Assembly: GCA_009823505.1 (NCBI GenBank)
Contig: VZQC01007982.1
Span: 829,307 to 893,306, forward strand
Length of the DNA stretch: 64,000 nucleotides
DNA from: Rhizomys pruinosus
Taxonomy: Eukaryota > Chordata > Mammalia > Rodentia > Spalacidae
Direction of reading: 5' to 3'
The notes beneath the pieces are model-generated. The model had not been told where the DNA came from, ran no database searches, and saw only the letters and a list, made by a program, of their open reading frames with translations. Below, piece after piece: positions 35,301-44,078 of this stretch (the stretch's first letter is position 1; the number at the start of each line of letters is the position of its first letter). The translations under genes and the position numbers were made by a program.

Positions 35301-38194
35301 AAGCAGTAGAGCAGTGGAGGGTGCACTTGAAGGGTATCTTGTCCTGGCCTGTTCCTGTCTGTTTGTCTATCCGTGTCTCTGTCTCTTTGCTTCCTGGCTG
35401 TTGTGAGGTCAGCAACTCTGTTCCTCCATGTTCTGCCTCAGTAGGTCCCGGAACCAATGGAACTGGCTGACCATGGACTGAGGCCTCTGAAAGCATGAGC
35501 TGAAAGAAATCCTTCCTCCAAAGTGTTTATCTCAGGTGTGTGTCACAGTGATGGAAAACCTAATACACTCACCCTGAGAACGGCCTTCCAACCCTGCCTG
35601 GTCCTGGGCTCAGCCTGGATATTCCATAAGGGGTTGGCTGAGCTGAGAAGTCTCTAAGGGCCCCTCGTCTCTCCCCTTCTCCCTCCTCTCCTCCCTCCCC
35701 TCCTCCCTCCCCTCTTCCCTCCCCTCCTTCTTCTCTTCCTCCCTCCCTGCTACCACACATACCTTTTTTCCTGAGAAAGACTTCTTGATGGTTTGAGCGG
35801 CCAGCTCCTTGGTGAGGAAGGAAGCCTCAGCATCCAGCTTGCTGATCCCCTGGGGCTCAAAGATGTCCACATCGATCTGCACCATGGAAGACAATTCTGT
35901 GCCCAGGCCCCTAGTATCAAGACTCAGGCAAGAGCCACCATGTGACCTGCTTTCCTACTGTGTACAGCACCCAGCCGGCCCATAGCCCTGGATCATCATC
36001 ATAGGCCATCCAGAAATAGTAACTGAAAGATGTGCAAGCCAAAACCTCTCAGCTCAGCCCCTCGAGCTGCCCGGTACTTTGCAGTTTACACATGACCAGC
36101 ATCTTCAGCATCTCCCATAATCCCGTGGCAGTCCTGGGAAATGCAGGAATCCCCTCACTTTGCAGGTGAGCAAACTAGGGGTTCATGGATGAGGAGGGAC
36201 CTGAAAGGTACAAGAGGCTTCCTGCCCAGGAAGAGCTCCCAGGAGCCCATCTCCTCTTTGTGTTCTCAGGCCTGGGGTAACATGTGCTAATCCATATGCT
36301 GGGAGCTACAGAGAGAGGGATGGAGGCAGACCCATGCCCTGGGAGCCATGAGCTACCTCAAAATGATGCACCAACTGCTTGGGCTTGACTTTGATGACAA
36401 TGTCATATTGCATAAGTCTCCGCTTCAGCATCTCTTCATATGTCAGCTGAAATATGGCCTTGCTCCGGGGACCAACTGTGATGTGGATGGTGAACTGCTC
36501 CATATTTCTGCCTGAAGCTCTGAACATGTCACCAGAGGCAACAACAGGCAAAGGGTGACACATACGTCCTCGTCACCTAACATGTATTCCTCGGAAACAG
36601 CTTCTCTTATTTTCATGCTTCCCCCAGGTTTTCCTGTCTCAACTGGCTAGTGAAGGGCAGAGCTCAAAGGTAACACCCCACTTCTCCACAAGACGAACCT
36701 GGGAAAAGACCAAGTCTGTCCCCTCCTTGCCCTACGCACCTGTGCCGGCATTTGCTCAGACCTCCATCCCCCTGGAGCTGTCCCCCCAAGAATACCTTGG
36801 CTCTGTCCTGGCTGGGGAGGGGGGACAGTCCTGGAGGCTCAACTAGCAGGGACTGGGGCTTACCTGACCAGGCCAGCATTCTCCCCTGAGATGGCTGCTT
36901 TGCGGTACTGCTTCCATGCACTGACCCTGTCCTTTATGTTCCCGACAAATGCATTCCCATCTGCGGTGCTGCAGGAAAGGAAGAAGTCCCTAGTGCTGGT
37001 GCCCCCCTTATCCAGCCCGGCCGTCCTGTGTCCTGGAGGCTTGCTGAGCCCGAGAAGACCCTGTCCACATGACTCCTTGCAGAAGAGTCTTTGTCTACTG
37101 TTCAGGGGGCCTATGAGAAGTAGCCGTGGTCACAGAGGCTAGCTGCATTGGTTGGGCCCTGGACTGAAAATAAGCCATCAGAGGCCCTCGTTTTCTGTCC
37201 AGATGAGAGCTGAGAAGAGCTCTAATGGGCCCCTCTCCATCCACCCCTCCAAGCTGGGGCCGGCCGTGGTCCTTTCAGAAGTGAGGTCTGCACTGTCGGG
37301 CTACTTTGGCCTTAGGCCGGACAGGTAAATACAGGGCACACACATGGCAAAGTCGCTGATGAAAGCTGTCTTGGGGATTTCCACATCGAAGGCCACTTCC
37401 CGGGCTTTGTCAGCAGTGTTGACCACTTGGCTGGTGATGACATAGTGGGCAAAGCGAGAAGTGACTTTACAGTTGACTTTCAAGCTCTTGATGAACACGC
37501 CATTAACTGTCTGAAGTAAAAGATGAGAAAGGAAGCTGTGGGCTAGATAGGGGTCTCTGAGTCAGCAGAGACCTCCTTGTCATCCTGTGGGCCCTGCCTC
37601 CTCTGAAAGCAAGATGCCCAGATACCAGAAAAGCAGACCTGACCTCGCAACAAGATCCCTTCTCCGCCCAAGATATGTGGTGAGGTGCAAACAATATCTC
37701 ATTTCAGAAGATGCAAGCCCCCTGCCTACGGCACGGACAGGTCCACTCTCAGGGTGTGGGAGAAAGCAGGCCTGTACCAGGGAACCCATCACAGACCCCT
37801 TTGGCAAGAATGTCACTCACTATGTCCACAGCTTGTCGCTTCTGCAAAACAAAACCAAGACCAAGTGTGAGAGGGACTTCTCAGGGGCAGCAGCCCATCT
37901 GTTAAGGGGTGGGCGTGGGGCCTATGTCCTCTGTCCTTCAGCTGCTGGGAAGCTACTTCTCCAGGCAGGGGCGACTGGGTGGGTGGGGATAGCCCAGGTT
38001 CCTGAGGTGGGCTCCCATGTACCTCCAGGTCCCTATTCAGGCACAACTGCCTGTTTATGCCTAAGGACTTAGTCACATACCTCGTTGCCCTTGGGCCTGC
38101 CTGTGGCCATACCCAAAGCGGGCATGGCCTGCAGGGTGAGGAGGGACACCAGGTAGACACATAGCAGCGCCCGAAGCTCCACGGCACCGTCCAT
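20439..38194 (-). CDS. ITIH1: Inter-alpha-trypsin inhibitor heavy chain 1 (complete, 22 coding exons)
   Basis: Secreted plasma heavy chain that is esterified to bikunin chondroitin sulfate and transferred to hyaluronan. Coding exons, 5' to 3': 38194-38081, 37841-37821, 37510-37344, 36968-36864, 36519-36357, 35876-35763, 31888-31763, 31681-31565, 31000-30832, 30743-30618, 28769-28588, 28337-28152, 25768-25629, 25123-24969, 24883-24869, 24483-24463, 24073-23993, 23911-23798, 22479-22278, 21472-21300, 20841-20730, 20568-20439. Each is flanked by AG and GT and the frame stays open; the total of 2,733 bp gives 910 residues plus TGA, about the family length. Residues 1 to about 28 form a signal peptide, followed by a short propeptide with a Lys-Arg step. 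The VIT domain spans exons 3-6. The VWA domain (exons 8-11) carries the MIDAS motif DISGS at about residue 297. An Asp-Pro-His-Phe processing and chondroitin-attachment motif lies at about residues 671-674, and the ITI heavy-chain C-terminal domain fills exons 18-22. I see no frameshift or premature stop. Family knowledge: liver-expressed. The identity is firm; single boundaries may be off by a few bases. Confidence 0.96.
22525..22760 (-). repeat. B2 SINE, short subtype
   Basis: Antisense B2 in ITIH1 intron 18, ending GGCCATCTCTCCAGCCC. It lies within about 50 bp of the exon 19 acceptor. Confidence 0.92.
22998..23262 (+). repeat. B2 SINE, long subtype
   Basis: GGGGCTGAAGAGATGGCC head, doubled CTCCAATTCCAG/CTCCAGTTCCAG segment, AAATAAATAAAATTAAG tail. 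Confidence 0.93.
25937..26190 (-). repeat. B2 SINE, long subtype
   Basis: Antisense in ITIH1 intron 12: TTTTAATTTTATTTATTTC tail, ending GGCCATCTCTCCAGCCC. The flanks carry TCATGCACTCATTCT on both sides, a target duplication. Confidence 0.95.
26691..27510. repeat. Minisatellite with 38-bp and 26-bp units, ITIH1 intron 12
   Basis: About 820 bp of tandem units beginning TCATCCCTAGA. Long units run on through GCTCCACACATCCGCACACT and TGCGC; short units lack the last 12 bp. Long and short forms alternate irregularly, a higher-order mixture typical of unequal exchange. Confidence 0.95.
27585..27860 (+). repeat. B2 SINE, long subtype, diverged
   Basis: GGGCTGGATTAGATGGCCTA head, several small insertions, and a tail ending in about 20 A residues. 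Confidence 0.85.
28933..29972. repeat. About 30-bp minisatellite, roughly 35 copies, ITIH1 intron 10
   Basis: About 1.04 kb of tandem units of 27-30 bp with a constant core TGATCATGTGGACTCCTCAC and a variable spacer (AGGCCTACC, AGGGCCCAGC, AGCCCTACC, AGGGCCTGGC). Several spacer types recur in order, suggesting block amplification. Confidence 0.97.
31965..32055 (+). repeat. ID SINE
   Basis: GGGGCTGGGAGGCAGCACAG head, GGTTCAATCCCCAATACC box B and an A-rich tail, in ITIH1 intron 6. Confidence 0.75.
32058..32275 (+). repeat. B2/B3-related SINE
   Basis: GGGGCTAGAGGGGTGGCC head, TGCCCTCTTCTGGCCTCTGT, and a tail of CA repeats and AATAAAAATAAAT. Confidence 0.75.
32299..32346. repeat. (GT)n microsatellite
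   Basis: About 23 perfect GT units in ITIH1 intron 6. Confidence 0.97.
32572..32870 (+). repeat. Two B1 SINEs in tandem
   Basis: 32,572-32,742 is a well-preserved B1 (GCCGGGCGTAGTGGCGCACG) with poly(A). 32,745-32,870 is a degraded B1 (CCAGCATGGTGGTGCATGCC). Confidence 0.88.
33117..33345 (+). repeat. B2 SINE, short subtype
   Basis: GGGGCTGGAGAGATGGCC head and AATAAAATAAATAAAATTTT tail. Confidence 0.93.
33425..33605 (+). repeat. B3 SINE
   Basis: GGCTGGTGAGGTGATCCACA, TGATCCCTGGAGCCCATG, then AATAATAATAAATAAAAT tail. Confidence 0.7.
33618..33770 (+). repeat. B1 SINE
   Basis: CCAGATGTGGTGGCGCACAC through CATAGTGAGATTCCTGTTTC. Confidence 0.8.
33777..33995 (+). repeat. B2 SINE (older)
   Basis: GGAGTTGGAGAAATGGCTTA head, CATACATATAACATAAAAGT tail. 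Confidence 0.82.
34000..34260 (-). repeat. Antisense B1 followed by a truncated antisense B2
   Basis: 34,000-34,146 is B1 (GAGACAGGGTCTCCC through GCCACCACACCCAG). 34,148-34,250 is the head half of a B2 ending GAGCCATCTCTCTAGCCCC. Confidence 0.85.
34466..34740 (+). repeat. B2 SINE, long subtype
   Basis: GGGGGCTGGAGAGATAGCC head, doubled internal segment, and a tail with a repeated TTCATACACATA unit. Confidence 0.92.
35050..35570 (+). repeat. MaLR-like LTR interrupted by a B1 fragment
   Basis: Runs from ATCATGTGTCCCCCTGAGAG to GTGATGGAAAACCTAATACA, with the end signature of ancient MaLR LTRs. A B1 right half sits at about 35,165-35,245. The subfamily is uncertain. Confidence 0.55.
35678..35750. 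repeat. Polypyrimidine/polypurine tract beside ITIH1 exon 6 donor
   Basis: On the transcript strand this is a GGAGGGAGGGGAGGAAG-type purine run starting about 15 bp downstream of the exon 6 donor (35,762). The tract is almost pure purine on one strand. Confidence 0.9.
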
Positions 38195-38234
38195 GGTCTC
38201 CAGGCTCTCGATACCCTGTCACTTTCCTCAGACT

Positions 38235-38261
38235 ATTAAGCAATATTGTGCTGAATAAACA
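38235..38261 (-). promoter_or_regulatory. ITIH1: Candidate ITIH1 proximal promoter sites (FOXA-like and C/EBP-like)
   Basis: About 40-70 bp upstream of the ITIH1 ATG the minus strand shows TGTTTATTC (38,261-38,253), matching the FOXA consensus TRTTTRYTY. It is followed by ATTGCTTAAT (38,244-38,235), close to the C/EBP palindrome. Both factor classes are typical of hepatocyte promoters. No clear TATA box is seen. The assignment rests on motif match only. Confidence 0.4.
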
Positions 38262-38324
38262 CAGATTAAACATTAGACACGGCGAGGGCAAACAGCATGA
38301 TTTTAGAGAACTAAATCTTGGCAA

Positions 38325-38415
38325 GGAGGTGGGTCTGTAGCTCAGTGGTAGAAAGCTTGCCTAACATGCACGAGGCCCTGGGTTTAATCCCCAACACAAC
38401 AAAAACAATTAAATA
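38325..38415 (+). repeat. ID SINE
   Basis: GGTGGGTCTGTAGCTCAGTG and GGTTTAATCCCCAACACAAC, the tRNA-Ala-like A and B boxes, then an A-rich tail. Confidence 0.88.
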
Positions 38416-38449
38416 AAACAAAGAGAATGAAACATGTTAAATGAACTTT

Positions 38450-38676
38450 TGTGGGGTTTTTTTTTATTTTATTTATTTTTGTATGTGTATGAATGTACTG
38501 TCTACATGTAGGTTTGCGCACCTGTGTTGTGCAATGCCTCAGAGGTCAGAAGAGGGTGTCAGATTCCCCTGGAACTGGAGTTAAAGATGGTTCTCAGCTG
38601 CCATGTGGGTGCTGAGGATTGAACCCGGGTCCTCAGTCAGCGCTCTTAACCGCTAGGCCATCTCTCCATCCTGAAC
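38450..38676 (-). repeat. B2 SINE, short subtype
   Basis: Antisense: GGGTTTTTTTTTATTTTATT tail, ending GGCCATCTCTCCATCC. Confidence 0.92.
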
Positions 38677-38696
38677 TTTTGTTTTTAATGGCGCAG

Positions 38697-38932
38697 CTGG
38701 GGCTGGAGCGGTAGCTCAGCAGTTAGGAGCATTGCTTGCTCTTTCAGAGAACCTGGGTTTGTTTCCTCATTCCCTCATGGCAGCCAACAACCACCCATAA
38801 CTGCAGTTCCAAGGACTCTAATACCTTCTTCTGGCCTTCACAGGCACTCACTACATACATGTGGCATGCCTATATATGGGCAAGGAAAACACTCATACAC
38901 ATAAAATAAAAATATTTTTTTTAATGACAGAT
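38697..38932 (+). repeat. B2 SINE (older)
   Basis: TGGGGCTGGAGCGGTAGCTC head, CATACACATAAAATAAAAAT tail. Confidence 0.82.
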
Positions 38933-39210
38933 GAGATACCTCAGCAGGTAAAGTCATTTATCACCAAACCTGACAACCTGAGTTTGAGCCCTGGGACCCA
39001 TATAGCAGAAGGAGAGAACTGACTTCAGAAAGTTGTCGTCTGACCTCCACGTGTGGCATGCAGACATACACAAATAAATTATAATATAAAATAATTGAGG
39101 GTGTTGGTGCCTAGGCCAGTGGAAGCAGGAGGATCTGGAGTTGGAGGCCAGCTTCAGCTACATAGGGATTTTGAAGCCAGCCTACTAAAAAAAAAGAAAA
39201 GAAAAGAAAA
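38933..39210 (+). repeat. B3 SINE and a B1-derived fragment
   Basis: 38,933-39,085 is B3 (CAGATGAGATACCTCAGC to CACAAATAAATT). 39,097-39,210 is a degraded B1 right half with an A/G-rich tail. Confidence 0.65.
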
Positions 39211-39217
39211 AAGAAAA

Positions 39218-39368
39218 GGCTGGAGAGCTGGAGCGATGACTCAGCAGTTAAGAGCGCTTGCTGCTCTTCAGAGGACCCTAGTTTGGTTCCCAGCACCCAT
39301 GCCAGATGGCTCACAACCACCTGTCACTCCAGCTCCAGGGACTTAAACACCGTTTTCTGGCCTCTGTG

Positions 39369-39412
<44 letters not shown>

Positions 39413-39585
39413 TAAAAATAAATCTTAAAAAAAATCAATGAGCCAGGCATGGCGGCATAATGCCCTTAACCCAGCACTTGGGAAGCAGAGGCAGGTGAAT
39501 CTCTATGAGTTTGAGGCCAGCCTCGTCTACATAGTGAGTGCCAGGCCAGTCAGGCTACACAGTGAGACTTTGTCTAAGTAAATAA
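39218..39585 (+). repeat. B2-related SINE with (CA)n, then B1
   Basis: 39,218-39,435 is a B2 relative (GGCTGGAGAGCTGGAGCGAT) whose tail contains about 21 CA units (39,369-39,410). 39,438-39,585 is a B1 (GAGCCAGGCATGGCGGC). Confidence 0.8.
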
Positions 39586-39938
39586 AAGGCGACAAGAGCT
39601 TTCTTCTTGGAGGGGGCAGCTCAGGGCTGTGCAAAGCCCCAGCCAGACTTCAGACTGTTCTCGTGTACAGATCTGTACTGAGTGGAAGAGATTGTGAGGA
39701 TCCCCCGGGTTATCTTGTCCTGGCTCTGGCACGAGGCTGAACAAGTCATGCAGTGACATCTGGCAAGTTGCCACAGGTAATAGTGAATTCTGAAACTTCA
39801 TTAGGTTTTTCTTCCAAAATTCTTTAACCAACAACAATTTTTCAGTCATGCTTTGGCCACAGTGTCACAGAAAGTGCCATGGTACCTAACCACACCTATG
39901 GTTCTAACAGTGTCAACCCTGGCAATTGTTCTGTGCTG
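39586..39938. other. Apparently single-copy intergenic sequence
   Basis: No gene or repeat landmark is recognised in this stretch between SINEs. Confidence 0.35.
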
Positions 39939-39939
39939 G

Positions 39940-40200
39940 AGGCTGGAGAGATGGCCCAGTGGTTAAGAGCGCTGCTCTTGCAGAGGACTCAGGTTCAATT
40001 CCCAGCACCCACATGCCTGCTAAGGACCGTCTTTGAGCTGGCCATGGTGGTGTATACCTTTAATCCTAGCACTCAGGAGGCAGAGGCAGAGGCAGGTGGA
40101 TCCTTGTGAGTTCAAGGCCAGCCTGCTCTACAGAGTAAGTTCTAGGTCAGCCGGGGTTATAGGGAGACCCTGACTAAAAAAAATAAAAATAAAATAAATA
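39940..40200 (+). repeat. Truncated B2 joined to a B1
   Basis: 39,940-40,032 is the B2 head (GGCTGGAGAGATGGCCCAGT). 40,035-40,200 is a B1 (GAGCTGGCCATGGTGGTGTA) ending in AAAT repeats. Confidence 0.85.
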
Positions 40201-40936
40201 AAACGTTCTGCCCTGGGGCGGTAAGTATCATCTTTTCGTAATCAAAGCTGCTGTGTCCCTCATACTGGTGTCCTTCGTTGTCTAAGTTCTATTCACGTGA
40301 TACCGGGACCCTGTGGTCCCATAGCTAGTGACATGGTAAGGATTTGAACGCAGGTCACAGACACCAAAGTCCTTCATGTGATGCTAGACAAGGCAGAGTT
40401 GAAGATCCCAGAGGGAAGAGTCCCTGGAGACTCCTCTCATCCAAAAAATTGCTTGATTTTTATGCCGAAACCCTGCCTCTCTCCGACAAGCCCTGCCTCT
40501 CTCCGACAAGCCCTGCCTCTCTCTGACAAGCCACAGCACACTAGGCAGACATGGCCCTTTGGTTGGGTTGCTCTGTGACCTGGGGTGGGATATGACCCTG
40601 GTGAGATGAGGGGGCCTCACAGATTTCTGTTTGCTTGTTCTGGACTTTGTCTCACAGAGTGGCTTCTGGGAAAGGGCTATTGTCCTTAGGCCAGGGTGAC
40701 CTTCTGACCTGTTTCTACCTTTGTAGAAGATTAGATGGGTCAACACGCTGTCGTACGTTTGAGGGTCCGTACCAGCATGAACAGAGCTGTGGTGGGGTGA
40801 GCACAATGCCAAGAGCTAGGACATCATGATGAAACCTGAGTGCCCCGCTGTGTCTGGTGAGCCGATACCTTGAGAGGATCCAATGAGAGCAATGAGGCCC
40901 CAGGGACTGGCTGGAGGCTCACAAAGCGCCCAGGGA
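40201..40936. other. Intergenic sequence with three 20-bp tandem units
   Basis: Mostly unclassified. At 40,471-40,530 a 20-bp unit (CCCTGCCTCTCTCCGACAAG) occurs three times, with one change in the third copy. No supported gene. Confidence 0.6.
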
Positions 40937-40937
40937 A

Positions 40938-41715
40938 AGGCCGGAGGGGTGGTTCAGTAGTTAAGAGCACTGAGTGCTCTTGCTGAGGATCTGGGTTCAG
41001 TTCCCAGCACCCACATGGTGGCTAACAAGGTCCTAAGTCCAGTTCCAGGGGATCCCATGCCCTCTTCTGACCTTCTCAGGCATGACATGATGCAGAATCA
41101 CCCACATGTGGAAGCAAAACACTCATACATATAATTTTTTTTTTTTTGGTCTTTTCGACACAGGGTCTCCCTGTTGCCCCAGCTGTCCTGGAACTCACTC
41201 TGTAGACCAGGCTGGCCTTGAACTCACAAAGATCCGCCTGCCTCTGCCTCCCAAGTGCTAGGATTAAAGGCATGCGCCACCACGCCCGGCTCATACACAT
41301 AAATTTTAACTATTACTATTATTATTATTATTATCATTATTATTATTTTGGTCTTTTTGTGACAGTGTCTCCCTGTAGCTCTAGCTGTCCTGGAACTCAC
41401 TATGTACACCAGGATGGTCTTGAACTCACAAAGATCCTCCTGCCTCTGCCTCCCAAGTGCTAGGATTAAAGGTGTGCGCCACCATGCCCGGCTCTATTAT
41501 TATTTTTATTGTGTGTACATGAGTGTACTCTCCACAAGTGTGTAAGGGCACCCATGTCGTGCAGTGCTGGCAGCAGACAGAAGAGGGCATTGGATACCCT
41601 GGAACTGGAGTTATGTATGTTTGTTAGCCACCATGTGGGTCCTGGAATTCAAACCAGGGTCTTCTGCAAGAATAGCCAGTACTCTTAACCCCAGAGCCAT
41701 TTCTCCCTCCCCCAC
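40938..41715. repeat. SINE cluster: B2 (+), B1 (-), B1 (-), B2/B3 (-)
   Basis: B2 sense at 40,938-41,135; B1 antisense at 41,137-41,292 inserted in its tail; an (ATT)n run at 41,310-41,346; B1 antisense at 41,347-41,495; a diverged antisense B2/B3 at 41,496-41,715 ending GAGCCATTTCTCC. Confidence 0.85.
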
Positions 41716-41939
41716 ATGTAAATTTTAAAGAATAAAAATAATAAATTAAATAAGAAGTGCCTAAGGAGTTGGAGAAATTGGGAATTGTGGAGCTCATCTC
41801 CATTGGGGTCAGGAGAAGTGTCAGGGTGTGAGCTCCAGAAGCCCATTGGAATGCAGAGACACCTAAGGTCCATGTTGCCCAAGGACCTGCTCTACCAGGC
41901 TAGCCTTTGGCTATGCTAAAGCAGGCCACCCCCAATTAC

Positions 41940-42176
41940 TCAGGAATCTTCTGCCTCTCCCTTTGGAAGCCAGATTCTGACCCACCTCACTCTCACTGAA
42001 TCCCACTCCCACCTTATCCCTTAAATTCCCAAGCCACATGCCATTCTGGGCTTGGCTTTCTCTTTCCCCTGAGCCCAGCCCCGGCTACCCTGAATTAAAC
42101 TTTGCTCCGAAGAACTTAGATCTCGTGGCTTTTCATTCCGGGGGGAGCGTGCCATAACCTTACAAGAAGGTCCCTG
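41940..42176 (+). repeat. Possible LTR fragment
   Basis: Pyrimidine-rich sequence followed by ATTAAACTTTGCTCCGAAGA and GTGGCTTTTCATTCCGGGGG, resembling the R/U5 end of an ERV LTR. No internal region is attached, so the call is tentative. Confidence 0.35.
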
Positions 42177-42276
42177 AAGGAGGTGGCTAGAAAAGAGTGG
42201 TACTTGAGGTGAAGACAGGAAGGGGAGGCTGGAAGGATGGTCCAGCATCAGCTGAACAGGTGTGGTCTAATCACAT

Positions 42277-43385
42277 GCTGTTGCTGTGACTAATCCACTT
42301 AGAGATGAAAGCATTTATTTCAGCTTACAGGCTACAGTCTCTCATTGAAGGAAGTCAGGGAAGAAACTCCAAGTAGGAACTTGAAGAAATCACGGAAGAA
42401 CACTGCTTGCTGGCTTGCTCACCAACCTGTGCTTTAACGAAACTTTCTTTTTTATTTTTATTATTCTTTTTTTTATTATTAATTTTATTTATTTCTGTAT
42501 GTGTATGAATGTACTGTCTGCATGCAAGTTTGTGCACCCGTGTCGTGCAATGCCGCGGAGGTCAGAATAGGGTATTGGATTCCCCTGGAACTGGAGTTCT
42601 CCTGGAATTGGAGTTTCAGATGGTTCTTGGCCACCATGTGGGTGCTGGGGATCGAACCTGGGTCCTCTGCAAGAGCAGTCGGTGCTCTTAACTGCTACGC
42701 CATCTCTCCAGCCCCCTATTATTCTTTTTTTTTAATTTTTTTATTAATTTTATTTATTTCTGCATGTGTACGAATGTACTGTCTGCATGCAAGTTTGTGC
42801 ACCCGTGTCGTACAATGCCGCGGAGGTCAGAAGAGGGTCTCGGATTCCCCTGGAACTGGAGTTCTCCTGGAATTGGAGTTTCAGACGGTTCTCGGCCGCC
42901 ATGTGGATGCTGGGGATCGAATCCGGGTCCTCTGTAAGAGCGGTCAGCGCTCTCAACCGCTAGGCCATCTCTCCAGCCCCATATTCTTTTTTATGTGTAT
43001 GAATATACTGCCTGCATGTAGGTTGGTGCACCCGTGTCGTGCAATGCTGTGGAGGTCAGAAGAGGGTGTCGGAATCCCTGGAACTGGACTTAAAGACGGT
43101 TCTCAGCTGCCATGTGGGTGCTAGGAATCAAACCTGGGTCCTCTGCAAGAGCAGTCGGCACTCTTAACCGCTGAGCCATCTCTCTGGCCCCTAACTAAAC
43201 TTTCTTATCCAGCCCAGGATCTCCTCAGGGAATGGTATTGCCCACAGTATATAATTAATACTCAAGACAATCCCTAACAGATATGCCCACAGGTCAATGT
43301 GATCAGAGAAATCAATCAATGCTCCCTTCTCAGATGACTGTAGCCCCTGTCAGGTTGACAGACTGGGCTGTTGAGAGCTGGGTGA
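42277..43385 (+). mobile_element. URR1-like non-autonomous DNA transposon, interrupted by three B2s
   Basis: The left part (GCATTTATTTCAGCTTACAG, GAAGGAAGTCAGGGAAG, TGCTTGCTGGCTTGCTCACC) and the right part (CTTTCTTATCCAGCCCAGGA, TCTCAGATGACTGTAGCC, GTCAGGTTGACAGACTGG) match the layout of the rodent URR1 hAT-derived family. The middle is replaced by the B2 cluster. Confidence 0.65.
42449..43195 (-). repeat. Three consecutive antisense B2 SINEs
   Basis: 42,455-42,716 and 42,722-42,982 are long-subtype copies; 42,985-43,192 is a short-subtype copy. Each ends in a version of GCCATCTCTCCAGCCCC. Each later copy appears to have landed in or near the A-tail of another. Confidence 0.93.
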
Positions 43386-43999
43386 AGGGCCCTGTGTCTG
43401 CATTTCCAACTACTGGAGAGGCTGAGGCAGGAGGATCCAATGAAGCCAGGAGTTCCAGAGTATCCTGGGAAATACAAGGAGAACAAGGAGACCCCGTCTA
43501 AAAACAACAACAGCAGATTTGACTGTTCCGAGTTCATGGAAAGTACTAGAAGCAAGCTTATATGGTTATGGTGGCAGCAGAACACAGAAAGGGGAGGAAC
43601 AGTAACAGTGGCTAGTGCCTGGGGTGCTTCATAATTTATTCACTGTTTCTAAGTACCCACAGAGATAGACAGTGTTATTCTCCCCTTGTTAAGGATAAAT
43701 TGCCCTATGTTGTGGTTATAGGGAGAAGAGATAGACAGAAAGCACAGAGATTGCTAATGATTGACCTGGGGGTCTGGGAGGGTGGCTACTGACATCCCAG
43801 ATCCCTTCTGCTTCTATATTCTCACCCCCTACTCTCCATGTCCCAACCCCTACCCCCCAATCTCCCTCTAGCCCATTCCCTTTCCTTCCAATCACCAGTC
43901 TCTACTAATAAATCACCCTCATTCTCCAGAGGACGTGGCTCACCTATCTGCAACATCTACCCTCCATGCAGAAGCCAGAGGCAACATTTATAAAGGTCA
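43386..43999. other. Degraded B1-like piece and unclassified sequence left of ERV copy A
   Basis: 43,386-43,505 looks like a decayed B1 (GAGGCTGAGGCAGGAGGATC). 43,800-43,990 is pyrimidine-rich with AATAAATCACC and does not match the LTRs of ERV copies A or B. Confidence 0.4.
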
Positions 44000-44078
44000 T
44001 TACCCATCATCGAATAGCCTGCCCAGGCCCCGCAGACCTTCTGTCTTAGGTTGATAGGCATCCCCCAGGTCTTACCCA

